A stretch of DNA of 64,000 nucleotides from Wurfbainia villosa (GCA_025175895.1 CM045987.1:37412113-37476112); one strand, 5' to 3'; counted from the stretch's first letter, positions 1-12,109 are shown. Translations and numbers: made by a program. The notes: a model not told the origin generated them from the sequence alone.

Positions 1-1852
1 GCATCGCAATCGTGAAAAGGTTTCTTCATAGTCAATACCATGAATTTGTTTGAATCCTTTAGCCACCAATCTACCTTTATAGGTATGCTTATTACCATCC
101 ATGTCACTTTACTTTAAAGACCCACTTACACCCAATGGGTTTTACCCTTCGTGGATCAACCAAAGTCCATACTTGGTTAGTGTACATGGATTCCATTTCG
201 ATCTCATGGCCTCTAGCCATTTCTCGAACTGGGCTCATCATAGCTTCTGATAGGATGTAGGCTCGCCAAGATTGATAAGCAATACATCACCGCTTGTCAC
301 CAAGAGAAAAGAATATCTCTCAGGTTGACGACAGATCCTATTAGATCTACGAAGAGGTTGGTCTACTTGAACAGTTGTTTGCTCCACAACTCTTTGGGCA
401 ACAATTTCCTCATCCACAACACTTTGTGGTTCCTGTTCATTTTCCATCGGCCTTAGTGTTATCATTCATCTTGAACTTCTTCAAGATGAATTTTACTCCC
501 ACTAGTATTTCTAGAAATAAATTCTCTTCTAGAAAGACAAGATTTGCAACAAACACCTTGCCAAGTGTGGATTGTAAAAGTAATATCCCTTAGTTTCCTT
601 GGGATATCCTACAAAATAACACTTATCCGATTTGGGTCCTAGTTTATCCGAGACTTGACGCCTAACGTAAGCTTTCACAACCCCAAATCTTTATAAAAGA
701 CATTTTGGGACTCTTCCTCCATATCGATATGGTGTCTTTTCTACGGCTGATGGAACGCGATTAAGTGTGAAAGCTACTGCTCTAGAGCTAAACCCCAAAA
801 GGAAGTAGGTAGATCACCTGCTCATCATTGATCGCACTCATATCTAATAGAGTACGATTTCTCCTCGATACACCATTCCATTGTGGTGTTCCAGGAGTGA
901 GTTGGGATATTATCCCACACTCACCAGTGATCACGAAACTCGACTAAGGTATTCACCACCTCGATCCGATCAAGTAGCTTAATACGCTTACCAAGTTGGT
1001 TTTGTACTTCATTCTTGAATTCTTTGAACTTTTCAAAGGATTCTCGACTTATGTCTCATCAAATATAAGTAGCCAAATCTACTCATATCATCGCTGAAAG
1101 TAATAAAGTACTTATAGCCTCCTCTGCCGACATTGAAAGGGCCACATACATCGGTATGTATGAGTCCTAACAAATCGCTCTCGCCATGTCCACTAAATGG
1201 AGTTTTAGTCATCTTTCCTAAAGACAAGACTCGCATACCTCATATGATTCAAAATCAAATGAGTCAATAATCCATCTTTATGGAGTTGGGATATGCGTTT
1301 TTCATTTATGTGACCTGCGACAGTGCGAGAGATATATGCAGTTCAAATCATTCGATTTGAACCGTTTGGTATTTACGTTATAAATTGGGTTATCTAAATC
1401 TAGAACATAGAGACCATTCATAAGTGGTGCATTACAATAGAACATTTCATTTAAATAAATGGAACAACATTTGTCCTCTATTATAAAAGAAAAGTTTTTC
1501 TTGTCTAAACAAGATACAGAAATTATGTTCTTTGTTAATGCGGGTACATAGAAGCACTCCTCTAGTTCTAAGATAAGCCCGTGGGCAAAGACAAAGAATA
1601 TGTTCCTCTGACTCTAACTTTTGCGTCATTGCCTACTCGTAGGTCCACTTCGCCCTTTGCCATTAGTCTACTATTTCTCAGTCCATGCACATTAGTACAA
1701 ATGTGAGATGCACATCCGGTATCTAATACCCATGTAGAAGAAATAGATAGATTAACTTCTATAATGTGTATACCTGAGGCAGAAGTCCCACTTCTCTTGT
1801 TCTTTACTTCCTCAAGGTAGACTTTGCAGTTCGCTTCCGGTGTCGATCTCAC
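1..1852 (-). pseudogene. pol: A1 pol remnant (protease, integrase, start of RT)
   Basis: Pieces of a copia polyprotein read leftward in several frames. Near 1700-1740 is the aspartic-protease signature WVLDTGCASHIC. Around 1033-1236 is the start of the integrase core, MTKTPFSGHGE followed by LGLIHTDVCGPF, which carries the first catalytic Asp. The middle of the integrase and the following connection region (about 240-1000) are recognisable only by comparison with the second copy at 47599-48537. At 1-200 the start of reverse transcriptase is present in fragments. Small insertions and deletions break the frame every 100-200 bases, so no functional product is expected as written. Many breaks sit at CAG/CTG triplets, so some may be sequence errors rather than decay. 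Confidence 0.85.
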
Positions 1853-1982
1853 CCAATGGAAGCGATCCCTTCCTTAGGTACTTTACCTTTACCCTTTGAA
1901 GTGGATGAATTGGCCTTGCCTTTGGCAGGTCTTACCCTTGCCTTTGCGCTTACCTTTGTCCTTCTTGACCATTAGTACATTA

Positions 1983-2583
1983 CTAACTTTCTTCTTGAGA
2001 TTTGGTTTGATTCTCAACATCTTTGAGAATCTCGAGCAAAGGTTTATCAATTTCATTCATGTTATAATTCATGGCGAATTGATTGTATGCTTCCAGCGAT
2101 TGTAGGATAACATCGATTGCCAATTCTTGGCTCGATGGAAAACCTAGTCTTTCAAGGTTCTCAGCGTACCCAATCATTTTAGTCGTGAGTTCCTTACAGT
2201 GTGTTCCTTCTTGCATCTTGCATGCAAAAGAGCCTTAGACACTTCAAAGCGCTCGTGCCTAGCTTGTCCTTGATATAGTTGTTTCAAATGCTCAACCATA
2301 TCATAGGCATCCATGTTCTCATGTTGCTTCAAGCTCGAGTTCATGGTGGCAAGCATAAGGCATGACACATCTAATCGTCATCTTGATGCTTCTTATAAGC
2401 ATCCTTTTAAAGACGAGTGGCCGTAGGGGCGGGTATTTCAGGGTAGCCTTTGCTCTAGGACATATAGTTTGCGTTCTTGCTTGAGGATAATCCTCAAGTT
2501 CCTATACCGATCAAGAAAGTTTGCTCCATTGAGCTTGTCCTTCTCAGGGCGATCGCAAGTTGAGGGTGTGTGTTAGATGACAT
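1983..2583 (-). pseudogene. gag: A1 gag remnant
   Basis: Capsid gene of the copia element, broken by frameshifts. The start is the ATG at 2583-2581, just upstream of a stretch coding KDKLNGANFLDRYRNLRIIL, a typical copia gag N-terminus. Further on are MDAYDMVEHLKQLYQGQARHERFEVSKALL (2174-2368 frame) and the region reading MIGYAENLERLGFPSSQELAID (1983-2216 frame). A Lys-rich segment follows; I do not see a CCHC zinc knuckle between it and the protease, in this copy or in A2. The gag product would normally form the virus-like particle in the cytoplasm and package element RNA. Confidence 0.8.
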
Positions 2584-3765
2584 GGTGATCTACAACATTA
2601 AAATGCAAAGTTAAGTATCATACCTAAATCATTTAATTAGGCCTTTAATTAAATGAGGCTCCACTAAATTCTCATAGCTACTATTTAGCTATAAATTTAT
2701 ATGGGATAAAGATCCACATCATAATTAGTCTTGAGTTAGCTTTGGCTAATCGCCCAAGGCGTAGTATAATTAGGTAGGCAATCTTTTGCCAATTACATCT
2801 GATGTAACTCTTTAATAGCTTTGGTTAAGTTTTAGATTAGTTTAGTGTTTATTCCTAAACCGGCTTCGGTACGGTGTGGCGAGGCACGAGGGCCTTCTTG
2901 GATATCGACAGCGACCACTTCTAAGACAAAGGCGATGTTGAAATCACACAAAACTAATGTTAACACTTATGTTCAAAGCTAATATATGCCTCTACTTTCT
3001 TAACCAATTAAGAAAACACTTAATTAAGTCTTAACCAAGGGATAGCGGGACATCACGATTGTCCACTCGCACCCCTCAAGATAAAATGCATTGCTTTGCT
3101 TTGGCAAACCCAATAACAAATGATCGAGGAAGTAGTGAGTACCAACTTTGGTAGGCATATCGTTTAGACTTATTAAGAAATAAACATGTATCATATACAT
3201 ATTAGCATACATCACATATAAGCTAAACTAATCATGCATCACATACAAGCTAAACTAACATGCATCACATACATATTAAACTAACGTGTCATGGTTATGG
3301 CCCTTATTCTACAATCTTCTCAAGCCAATGAAAAGATTGATTGGTCAACCTAGGGATAGCATCTTCTCCTAAGTGCTTCCTTTTGGTTGTCTTGTGTGTT
3401 GACTTCCTCCTTGTAACCTCATCTTCCAATGGACCCTCCATCCTTGTTTTGTACATTACAACAGGAGAAATACTCGAGTTACATTCGAGTCTAAAACTAA
3501 TTTTACAACAAGAATATTAGGAGAAAGGCACGACACGCAGGACGTATTAAGAATTACAACACACAATCACAAACTTTTTGGGACTAGGCCATAACCATGC
3601 ACCATGTCATTTTAACTTTTAAAAGACATTGGATATTTTATTATGTTTGAAAATTTGCTAATGCAATTATCAACTCATAATAAAATTTATCCTACTTCTA
3701 TATCACATATAAAATAGAGACAACCTATTTTTATACGATCTTTATAAGTAGCTCACGATACCCTT
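2584..3765 (-). other. A1 untranslated leader and damaged primer site
   Basis: About 1.2 kb between the gag start and the 5' LTR, without a convincing gene. It matches 49838-51020 of A2 nearly base for base. The primer-binding site should lie next to the LTR; in A2 it reads as the complement of initiator tRNA-Met (TGGTATCAGAGC on the minus strand), but here the same place (about 3750-3765) is altered at its CTG triplets. A short ORF at 3024-3215 recurs in A2 at 50277-50471 but looks like chance coding in a conserved leader. Confidence 0.7.
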
Positions 3766-5641
3766 TGTGAAATCTCGTATGCCAAATGGCATATCTTGAA
3801 AATAGGAAAATAGTATCCCTTCAGGTGATCCATGCGAAAGCAAACTCGTATAAAATAAATTTCTCTAAACCAAACCTATCTTATAGGAGAGGATTACCTT
3901 TGTTGCGTGCCCTTGTTAATCCCGCTTTTCCTTTCGGTTTGTTGGATCTTTAGCACGTTCAAGTGTCCGTGCCTCTATACGTATCCACACGAGCACGCTC
4001 TTGTCTCACAAAAGGAAAACTAGAAGAGCTCTCCTTTACTTCTTGCTAGAGAAGTCCCTCAAGGAGAGGAAGAGAGGGAAAAGGAGAAAGGAAGAAGAAG
4101 ACTCCTCTTCTTGCTAGCCTACACTCACAAACCCACACAACTAAAGCTTCCACCAAGCTTTCTCACAACCACAACACCAAAAACTCACTATGGCCGGCCA
4201 CTCCATGGAGCCTTTTATAGGGTTGGAAAAACCCTTCCACCTCCTTCACATTCAATGCAATCCATTGCATTGAGACACACTCAAAAAGGATTTGGCTTCC
4301 TTGTTTGGCCGGCCACTTAAGGAGACAAAACCATTTTGTTTCCTTCCACCTTAACTAGCTTAGGTGGATGCTTAGGTGGCATGCTTATGTGGCATGCTTA
4401 TGTGGCATTCTTATGTGGCATTCATGCATGTTGAATTAATCTTATTAATTCAATTAAGCTTATGTTATCATATTGAATTAATCTTATTAATTCAATTAAG
4501 CTTATGTTATCATATTGAATTAATCTTATTAAATCAATAAGGTAACATATTGAATTAATCTCATTAAATCAATTAGCTAAAATTCTCATTAAGCTTAAAG
4601 TCCAAAAACCATTTTGTACTTAAGCTTATTCCCATATTATTCTAGTCAAACTAGAATACTCTAATTCCTCTAATTATCATGCTCTTTGTGTGTGACCCTA
4701 TAGGCTCTCATAACGTTGGCAGTGGATCTAAACTCTTTTAGATACACAAGCAATGAGCGGCATCTAGCAATGCATCATTGCTACCCAAGTTACGAGATAA
4801 GTCAAGATCCGACTAACCTTTCCGTGACTACTATAATATATGACCGTGTCCTTCTATCCTTGATATCAGATTGATCAATGAGGCATAGACCGTGTCATCC
4901 TCGATCAATCTATGTGTTTCTTGATCCCTGAGTAAACTAACTCAAACAAATGAGCTCAATATCTCATATTGACTCATTCGAGCATGGCCATGCGTTTTAG
5001 TAGTTCTACTCAATCAAGGGGCCCACCGATATCACTCCCGTCATATGGAAGGGATAGATCTCATCTACATCACTCACATCCCTCCGCATAATTTGTTACA
5101 TACCCAGTAATCGCCTTTATGGTCCACCCTGTTACGGGTGACGTTTGACGATACCAAAGTACATAACTCCTTATGTAGGGAACCATAGTGACTTCAGGTC
5201 TAAGGACTATTCATACCAATAGTCACATGAGAAAGTTTATGACACTCATATAACGATCCATGAAACTTTCTCATGGCGGGTCAGTTCAGTATATATTCTC
5301 TAATATATACCCATGTGTCAACTTGATATCATATATCCATGACTTGTGAGATCAAGTCATCAATTGACCTACATGCTAGTCTTTATGTATTAATATTGCC
5401 CTTGCATATTAATACTCGACTAGGAACATTTAGGAAAGTGTTCTCTACAGCCTCTCATAATCAATTCTGCCAATTGATGTGCTGTAGATAAGAACCTACT
5501 TTTCTAGGGCATTATTATATTTAAATTAGCTGGCACAAGCAAGATGTAAATATAATAACCAATCCTTTGCCTTTATAGAATATGATACAAAATGTTCCCT
5601 ATTCAACCATCACATGATTGGTTCTAGGGCTTTAACTAACA
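3766..5641 (-). repeat. A1 5' LTR
   Basis: About 1.88 kb, matching both LTRs of A2 (44069-45935 and 51021-52891) almost completely. On the minus strand it starts TGTTAGTTAAAGCC at 5641. Its other end should be CCCTACA but is corrupted here. A TATA box (CTATAAAAGG, minus strand) lies at 4220-4211. It holds two short tandem arrays: TTATGTGGCATGC-type units near 4370-4435, and about 40-base units built on TTGAATTAATCTTATTAA at 4433-4560. Confidence 0.88.
4211..4220 (-). promoter_or_regulatory. TATA box of the A1 LTR
   Basis: Minus-strand CTATAAAAGG, conserved at 44515-44524 and 51476-51485 in the A2 LTRs. Position inside the LTR and orientation toward gag fit the retrotransposon promoter. Inferred from sequence only. 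Confidence 0.6.
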
Positions 5642-6011
5642 ATTTTATCTTTTCGTACTCGGGCCAATCCAGCAGCTCCACGATGCTCTCAACTGTTTTG
5701 AACCAGGCTTGGGCATCCCATGGTTCGCCGGCACCAGAGAAATATTCTGGTTTCAGCCTCTGCCACTGAATCAGATAAGCTTCGGGTCGGACCCCGGCGA
5801 CAGCATTGATTAGTGGTGCTTGCACCATAGTGGTCGTGTTAGGAGTCACGTTCTACGTCTCTGGTGTGGTGCTAGGGTTCCCTTGTTGATTCATGAGAGT
5901 ATTGATAACCAGCTGTTGTTCGGCGACCTGACGCTGTAGCTCGGTAACCACATGCATCAGATCTGGTGGGGGTGCCGATTCATTCCCTCTATTACTACGT
6001 CTCCCGTTCAT
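5642..6011 (-). pseudogene. gag: Ty3/gypsy element E, gag N-terminal part
   Basis: Start ATG at 6011-6009 (MNGRRSNRGNESAPPPD). A helical segment follows (VVTELQRQVAEQQLVINTLM), then the gypsy gag domain: LIQWQRLKPEYFSGAGEPW, DAQAWFKTVESIVELLDWPE, and YEKIKLL. The pattern F-SG-x-W-x-W-x-VE-x-LDWPEYEK is characteristic of plant Ty3/gypsy (chromovirus-type) capsid proteins. One in-frame stop at 5853-5855 breaks it, and the frame is cut at 5642 where A1 inserted. The rest of gag and all of pol must lie left of A1, outside the window. Confidence 0.85.
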
Positions 6012-6051
6012 GTTATCTAGAGATAAATAAATAATTAAGGTATTATCATAA

Positions 6052-6195
6052 ATCCTAAACATGCATAAAGGACATAATCATAAGCACTCTTACACTTGAA
6101 CATAAGCATTCATAATATCTTAAATCTTAAACATGCATAAAGGACATAATCATAAGCATTCTTACTCTTGAACATAAGCATTCATAATATCTTAA
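6052..6195. repeat. 72-bp tandem duplication
   Basis: Two adjacent copies of a 72-base AT-rich unit beginning near ACATGCATAAAGGACATAAT. Lies in the leader of element E. Confidence 0.8.
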
Positions 6196-6687
6196 ATCCT
6201 TTCTTTTCAAACCATATACATATAGGTACTTCAACATAATCATAACGTGCATGGGGGGCCCCACTTTAAGTACCACATAATGCACGTTCCCTAATAGGCT
6301 GGGGTAGCGAGCCACAAGACCTACTAGAGCAAGACCTCTTACGTCTTACCAGGGCAAGACCTCTTAGGTCTTCTTATGTCCCTTTGTATTTGATTAACGA
6401 CCACCTGACGGGTCGGGTACTTAACCTCTTACAAAGTAAAATACTTAATTTCTTTCTTTCTTGTCATATCATAAAGAATGCTCTTAATCCCCCAAATAAA
6501 AGGGGAGCATCTCTGTCTTATCTTATCATAAGGAGAGCTCTTAATCCCTACTTGAAAGGGAAGCATCCCCATCTTATCTTATCATAAGGAGAGCTCTTAA
6601 TCCCTACTTGAAAGGGAAGCATCTCTTAGACATGTCATAACATATATGCATTCATAACGTAAGAGTACCCTAAAGGGGTCCTAAAGC

Positions 6688-6945
6688 GTAATCATGTTCA
6701 TCACATCAGCATATTTCATGGCATATTAAAATCATAATCATGTTCATCACATAAGCATATTTCATGGCATATTAAAATCATAATCAAGTTCATCACATAA
6801 GCATATTTCATGGCATATAAAAATCATAATCATGTTCATCACAATAACATATTTAATGGCATATAAAAATCATAATCATGTTCATCACATAAGCATATTT
6901 CATGGCATATAAAAATCATAATCATGTTCATCACCTAAGCATACC
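6688..6945. repeat. About 46-49-bp tandem repeats
   Basis: Roughly six units of ATCATGTTCATCACATAAGC plus CATATTTCATGGCAT, with starts near 6691, 6737 and 6783, so a period of 46 bases that lengthens slightly later. Located in the E leader/LTR. Confidence 0.8.
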
Positions 6946-6963
6946 ACATGTCCTGATTTCCTA

Positions 6964-7772
6964 AGGGGTGTTTTCATGCAACCCTAGCCCTACAACCATT
7001 GTTGGCCGAAATGTGTAGGGTGCCAATTTCTTTATTTTTTTTTTTCACAAACTCCTTAATGAAGGCATACAACATGATATAACTTCACAAGGGGTGTTTT
7101 CATGAAACCCTAACCCTAAACCCAAGGTTGGCCGAAACATGTAGGGTACCAATTTCTTTATTTTTTTGTTACATAAACTCCTACATGAAGGCATACAACA
7201 TGATATAACTTCACAAGGGGTGTTTTCATGAAACCCTAACCCTAAACCCAAGGTTGGCCGAAACTTGTAGGGTACCAATTTCTTTATTTTTTGTTACATA
7301 AACTCCTACATGAAGGCATACAACATGATATAACTTCACAAGGGGTGTTTTCATGAAACCCTAACCCTAAACCCAAGGTTGGCCGAAACTTGTAGGGTAC
7401 CAATTTATTTATTTTTTTGTTACATAAACTCCTACATGAAGGCATACAACATGATGTAACTTCACAAGGGGTGTTTTCATGAAACCCTAACCCTAAACCC
7501 ATTGTTGGCCGAAACTTGTAGGGTACCAATTTCTTTATTTTTTTTGTTACATAAACTCCTACATGAAGGCATACAACATGATATAACTTCACAAGGGGTG
7601 TTTTCATGAAACCCTAACCCTAAACCCAAGGTTGGTCGAAACTTGTAGGGGCTATACACTTGGATTTTTGTCACCTAAAAATTCCTACTTGAAGCATACA
7701 ACTTGTAAAAGATCCTTAGAATCACTTTCATGAAACCCTAGCCCCAAAGTCATGGTTGGCCGAAACATGTGG
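6964..7772. repeat. About 126-bp tandem repeats with telomere-like core
   Basis: Five good units carry the string AAACCCTAACCCTAAACCC, at 7105, 7231, 7356, 7482 and 7609 (spacing 125-127), with degenerate units at both ends near 6980 and 7732. Each unit also holds GTTGGCCGAAAC and a T-rich tract. The unit length is divisible by 3 in some copies, so minus-strand ORFs reading LGLGLGFHENTPCEV appear repeatedly; these are repeat artefacts. Confidence 0.85.
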
Positions 7773-8026
7773 GGCACAAAACTTCATATTTCTTTCATGT
7801 AACATGTCCTACAAAACTAATATACTGCAGGTGAGGAAATCTTACTTCCTTCGCTTTGCTTTGAGTGGGAAGATGACCTAAGGAAACAAAAAACCTAGCC
7901 TTCTCCTTGCTTGAATGGGGTTCGGCCAAAGGGTGAAAATGGAGAGGGGGAGGAAGGGATTTCGGTGAGGAAGAAGAAGAGAAGAGAAGAAATGAAGTTT
8001 GGATACTCATGCCCCCTCATTCCCCC

Positions 8027-8034
8027 TATTTATT
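8027..8034 (-). promoter_or_regulatory. Possible TATA box of element E LTR
   Basis: Minus-strand AATAAATAGG lies upstream of a CT-rich leader that would begin near 8000. Assignment rests on position only. Confidence 0.35.
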
Positions 8035-8306
8035 CATTTGAAGAGCCCCTTGATCTCCCTTACACTTAACCATAATTTCCCCTACTCCTCTAATGATATA
8101 ATCCTATTGGGCTTCTGGTTAGTGGGTGCATCTATAGGGCTTGGCTATCTCTAGAGGTTTGGGGTTCAATTCCTAGGCCTTGCACCCCTTTTTGGCTTAT
8201 TTTCTTTTATTTTTAAAAAAAAAATCCACATAAAGCCCATTATCGTCAAGCCAAAAATTCTCGTAAAATGGTTAGAAATTTTACGGGCGTTACAATACCC
8301 ATATGA

Positions 8307-8470
8307 TCAATACACTCTCTATCCCGTAGAGAGTCATACTTAACTGATCGACGGACTCTCTATCCTATAGAGAGTCATACTTAACTGATCATAACTCTCT
8401 ATCCAATAGAGAGTCGTACTCATCTGATTGGTGCACTCTCAATCCTGTAGAGAGTCGTACTCGACTAATC
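8307..8470. repeat. Four hairpin-forming repeats
   Basis: Four imperfect units of about 40-60 bases, each containing ACTCTCTATCC, then a few bases, then TAGAGAGT, which is self-complementary. Separated by TCATACTTAACTGATC-type links. Confidence 0.7.
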
Positions 8471-10312
8471 ATATCAAGCTGGGACCACCGGTCCATAGCG
8501 ACACACTAATCACCCATCACTTAACCATTACACAACACATGGTTGGTAATAAGTATGCAACATACGGGTATTAGAATAAATCTTACATTTAGGGCATTAC
8601 CTACCCACAGATGACCTTTTTGCCAATTTATAAATTGGGTCATCACCCGTACTCTAACATCTAGACCCTATTAAACATCTAGGCCTATTTACATCACATT
8701 TATAACCCTAAATCATAATAAAGGAAATGTGATATCAACCTTTGAGTAAATATAGCCAACAACAAATATCAAGCATAAGATAAATAAGAGCAGGGTCAAG
8801 ATATTTGAACACCTAACATGCTCATATCTACGACTAAATCTGAATGCAATTACATCTACCTGACTAGGGTAGGAAATTACCCACCTACTGTAAATACTCG
8901 CAATACAAGAGTCCTCACGTTTGCGGACATATCTCATATCCACATCCTATAAAGATCAAATATTTTGGTTAAGTGCAGGCATACAACGAATCATTGAATC
9001 GAATCCTATATCGATCTCATATTCAAATCCATTATCCAAATACTAGTTAAAGTCCCGATCACACATCCTACAACACCTTTATATCTCGATCAGCTAACTG
9101 AACAACTCACCTTGATTAGTTTGACCCGTACAACTTCTTACCCTAATTCCCGGATCCCATATATCAATCCCATAGTCTAGTCAAAAGCAAATGACCCTAA
9201 CTATTTCTCCGTGAGTACAACATCTCGATACACCCTCCAATCACATCCAAACCATTCACAGCTCATTTACAATCATTCCCATCTCATGCAAAACCTTCAC
9301 ACTCAGTCTCACAGCAACCAACAACCCAAAAACAACCATTTACAACCCATTCAACTCACAATTTACTCGAATTCAAGGGACTAATCCACCCCATTTGGAA
9401 TCCTTTGCTTAACCCATCTCCATCCACCCTTTCATAGCCGACCTAACTCAACTCACAGCCGACCACAACCCAACTCACAGATCAAACTGATCAGCAGACA
9501 ACAAAAGAATCAACAACAACATCCATCCAAATAAAATGCACTGGACAACAGAGACAGGAAGGCAACCGAGAGGTATACCTGAATTCAACTTCCCCACCGA
9601 CACTTCCCCCAACTACCCTGTTCGCCGGCAGAAAACCCCTGCAGCCCTAACACCATAGTTGATGAGCAATTTGAAAGAAAAGGACTGCAATTGGAGAGGG
9701 ATCTTTCTGAGATCGGGGAAAAAGCATTGCTCACCTTGCTTTGACAGAAATTGCGTCTCCCGAGATCGAAGACGTCCGTCGATAGTCTCTTGATAGCGGA
9801 GAAGAAAGGGCATCAACTTCCTTCCCAATCGTCGTCTTCTACAGTAGAGATCTCAGACGACAGAAGGTTCGATCGACGGCGATGGACCACCGACCGCTGG
9901 CGGGAGTGAAGGGACAGTGACGGGCGATTAGGCGGCCGCACAGCGAGCGACTTGTAGAGGCAGCCCTGGGACGGTAGCCATGAGTAACGACATGGCAATA
10001 GCGGCTATTGTGGCCGACGCGCAAGGGAGAAGGTGGCGGCGGAGACACAACCACGATGAGGAATCACGAGAGAGAGGATCGGGAGGGGAAGAGAAACGAC
10101 GCGATTGGGAAATAAGGGAAATGGAAGGAATATAAAGGTTTTTAATTAAACCCATTAATTCCTAGTAGATAGTCTAAACAGGCTTTACAAAAGCCTATCC
10201 ACTTTATCCCCATGAAATGTTCATAAAACTTCCGTTTAAATCCAAAAAAATTTCTAAAAATTCCTAAAAAATTCTATAAGACAATTTTTTAATTAACAAG
10301 GATATTTTCTGT

Positions 10313-10414
<102 letters not shown>

Positions 10415-10954
10415 CTATTTTATAGCGTCTCTAACTTACTATCAATTCTCTTCATCTTACTGTTGCCACCTCCGCCCACCTCCTCCTACATTGCCCTTCT
10501 ACCGCACGCGCACTTCGCCTAATCGCCTATGCGCATGCATTGCATGATCGCCTCGTGGTCATTACATCGCCACCACGCTTTCCTCGACCAACCTCCATCG
10601 CTGTGACCTCCCTTGCACTATGGTAAACTTCCATCGTATGATGCTCTTCGTTGCTGCCATTATTTCTACTAGCTTTGACGCTGCAAGTTTTGCATTGTCA
10701 GCCTTGCATCCTGCCATTGTCAGCCTCGCTTGTTGATCGCCGTCAAAGCCATGGTAGCCACATGATCCGCTGTTGACCCGCATTCACAGTGCCAACACCG
10801 TGCCACTTTCATCCTGAAACTATCGACATGCGCTCACAGTGTCACCTTTGTTGCCGTAGCTATTTTCCTATGCCGCTAGGAAACTCGTCGTCATTTCCCA
10901 CTTGGCTATGAGCGGAATCCAATGATCGCAAATCAAATTCGCATAGTAAAAAAA

Positions 10955-11650
10955 ATATTTCTTTAATTAATTAATTAATTAAGTTAATTTATCTAATTTG
11001 GTTAATTAAAAAATCGTAGGATTTTATTAATTAACTTATTTTGTTAATCTGTTTCATAAGTTGATTAATCTAGGTTTAATTGATTAATTAGCTTACGTTA
11101 ATTAATCAAAATTTTAGATCTATTGATTTATTTGTGCAAGATTAATTGAATTGATGTTTTTAATGGATTGATTAGGGTTGGATTAATATATTAATTGGGT
11201 TAAATTAAGTTAATTAGTTTGGGATTTATCAATACATTAATTAATTAGATTAGAATAGTTTATTTGATTAGTTAAGTTAATTAAATTTGGATTGAAGCTA
11301 ATCAGATAATTAATTAGAAGTAATAATTAAATGGGTTTGGAATAATTAATCCGTTGACTTGATTAATTCGTTTTGGATTTTATTTTTGAGTAAATTGATT
11401 TATTGGATTAGTATAATGGATCAAATTAATTAAATCAATTAAGTGGTTATTAATCTGATTAAGTGATTTAAAAAAGTTTACTTAAGTTAATTGGGTGTGG
11501 GTTGATTAAATAGTTAATTTGATTAATTAAGTTAACATAATTAAGTGTGACAATGGCTTAATAAAACAATTAAGTAATTGGTTTAAGAGATAATTAAACT
11601 CAAAAAGTAGATTCATAATATTAAATAATTAAATGATTGGTCACTAGTTA
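10955..11650. repeat. C-poor TTAATT-rich tract
   Basis: About 700 bases built almost wholly of T, A and G on the plus strand, dominated by TTAATTAA, GATTAATT and GGTTAATT words. No reading frame of interest. The strand asymmetry is strong and stops abruptly at both sides. Confidence 0.7.
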
Positions 11651-12109
11651 GTTAAAGTATTGATTGGGTTAAATAACCGATTTGGGAATAGAAGTAGAGC
11701 ATCAGATTGGGAGATAGCTTGGTCATTCTCTGGTCAGAGATGGGTGATTTCTTCCTTTGACATATTTAGATCCTTTGATCTTAGTGCATGATTATTTTGG
11801 TTACGTTGTTTATTTAGGATACAATTACCCTTCCACTCCATGTTCTTTTTGGATTACTTTAATCTTATATTTTCTTGATCTTTTTATATTTTACTTTGTT
11901 TCTGAGTTGCTTGTTCATCATTAACATGCAGTTATTTATTCTATTGTTTGATTGATATTACTGTTATATGTATTTATTTATTGCTTCAGTATAAATGGAT
12001 AGATGTTATTGTATATGCTTATCTATTTATTATTTTGGTAGATAATGTGATTGGACTAGTAGAGATAGTATAATTAAGATTAGATTATTCCTTAGAAGGT
12101 ATATAACAT

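Larger units (their letters stand above)
1..5641 (-). mobile_element. Ty1/copia element A1, partial
   Basis: This is the 5' part of a minus-strand Ty1/copia retrotransposon whose 3' half lies left of the window. From right to left it has a 5' LTR (3766-5641), a damaged primer site, a long leader, gag, then protease and integrase remnants ending in early reverse transcriptase. It is the sister of the complete element at 44069-52891, which supplies the landmarks. The LTR is almost identical to that copy, while the interior carries many small indels. The right end abuts a gypsy gag frame, so A1 inserted into element E; the 5 bases after the LTR are ATTTT, but the matching left TSD is outside the window. 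Family-level assignment to copia is firm; lineage is not resolved. Confidence 0.9.
6012..8294 (-). mobile_element. Element E leader and LTR (Ty3/gypsy)
   Basis: Upstream of the E gag. The minus-strand LTR start is probably at 8294, where the sequence reads TGTAACGCCCGTAAAATTTC, a start resembling other plant gypsy LTRs. A CT-rich transcribed leader and a TATA-like element (about 8027-8034) follow. The inner LTR boundary is not clear, because I find no clean primer site between 6012 and 7000. The segment holds three tandem repeat blocks, listed separately. No gene is expected here; ORFs at 7045-7674 are coded by the repeat unit. Confidence 0.65.

Noticed and set aside
3024..3215. Small conserved ORF in the A leader (also 50277-50471)
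   Set aside because: The two copies are conserved as DNA and differ by a frameshift at the C-terminus; no sign of coding constraint.
4111..4320. Plus-strand 69-aa ORF conserved in three A LTRs (also 44415, 51366)
   Set aside because: Antisense to the element in the promoter/leader part of the LTR; conservation is explained by LTR identity.
7105..7630. Interstitial telomere
   Set aside because: Only short CCCTAA words, separated by 100 bases of other sequence; a satellite unit, not a telomere array.
7045..7674. Minus-strand ORFs with repeated FHENTPCEVISCCMPSCRSL
   Set aside because: They are translations of the 126-bp tandem unit; the repeats break or shift in other copies and no start or domain is supported.
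8307..8470. CRISPR-like array
   Set aside because: Plant nuclear context, four imperfect units, no cas genes; palindromic units with similar spacers.
9613..10155. Minus-strand ORFs with Arg/Ser/Pro-rich products
   Set aside because: No domain, overlapping frames, and the CT-rich composition of a transcribed LTR leader explains them.
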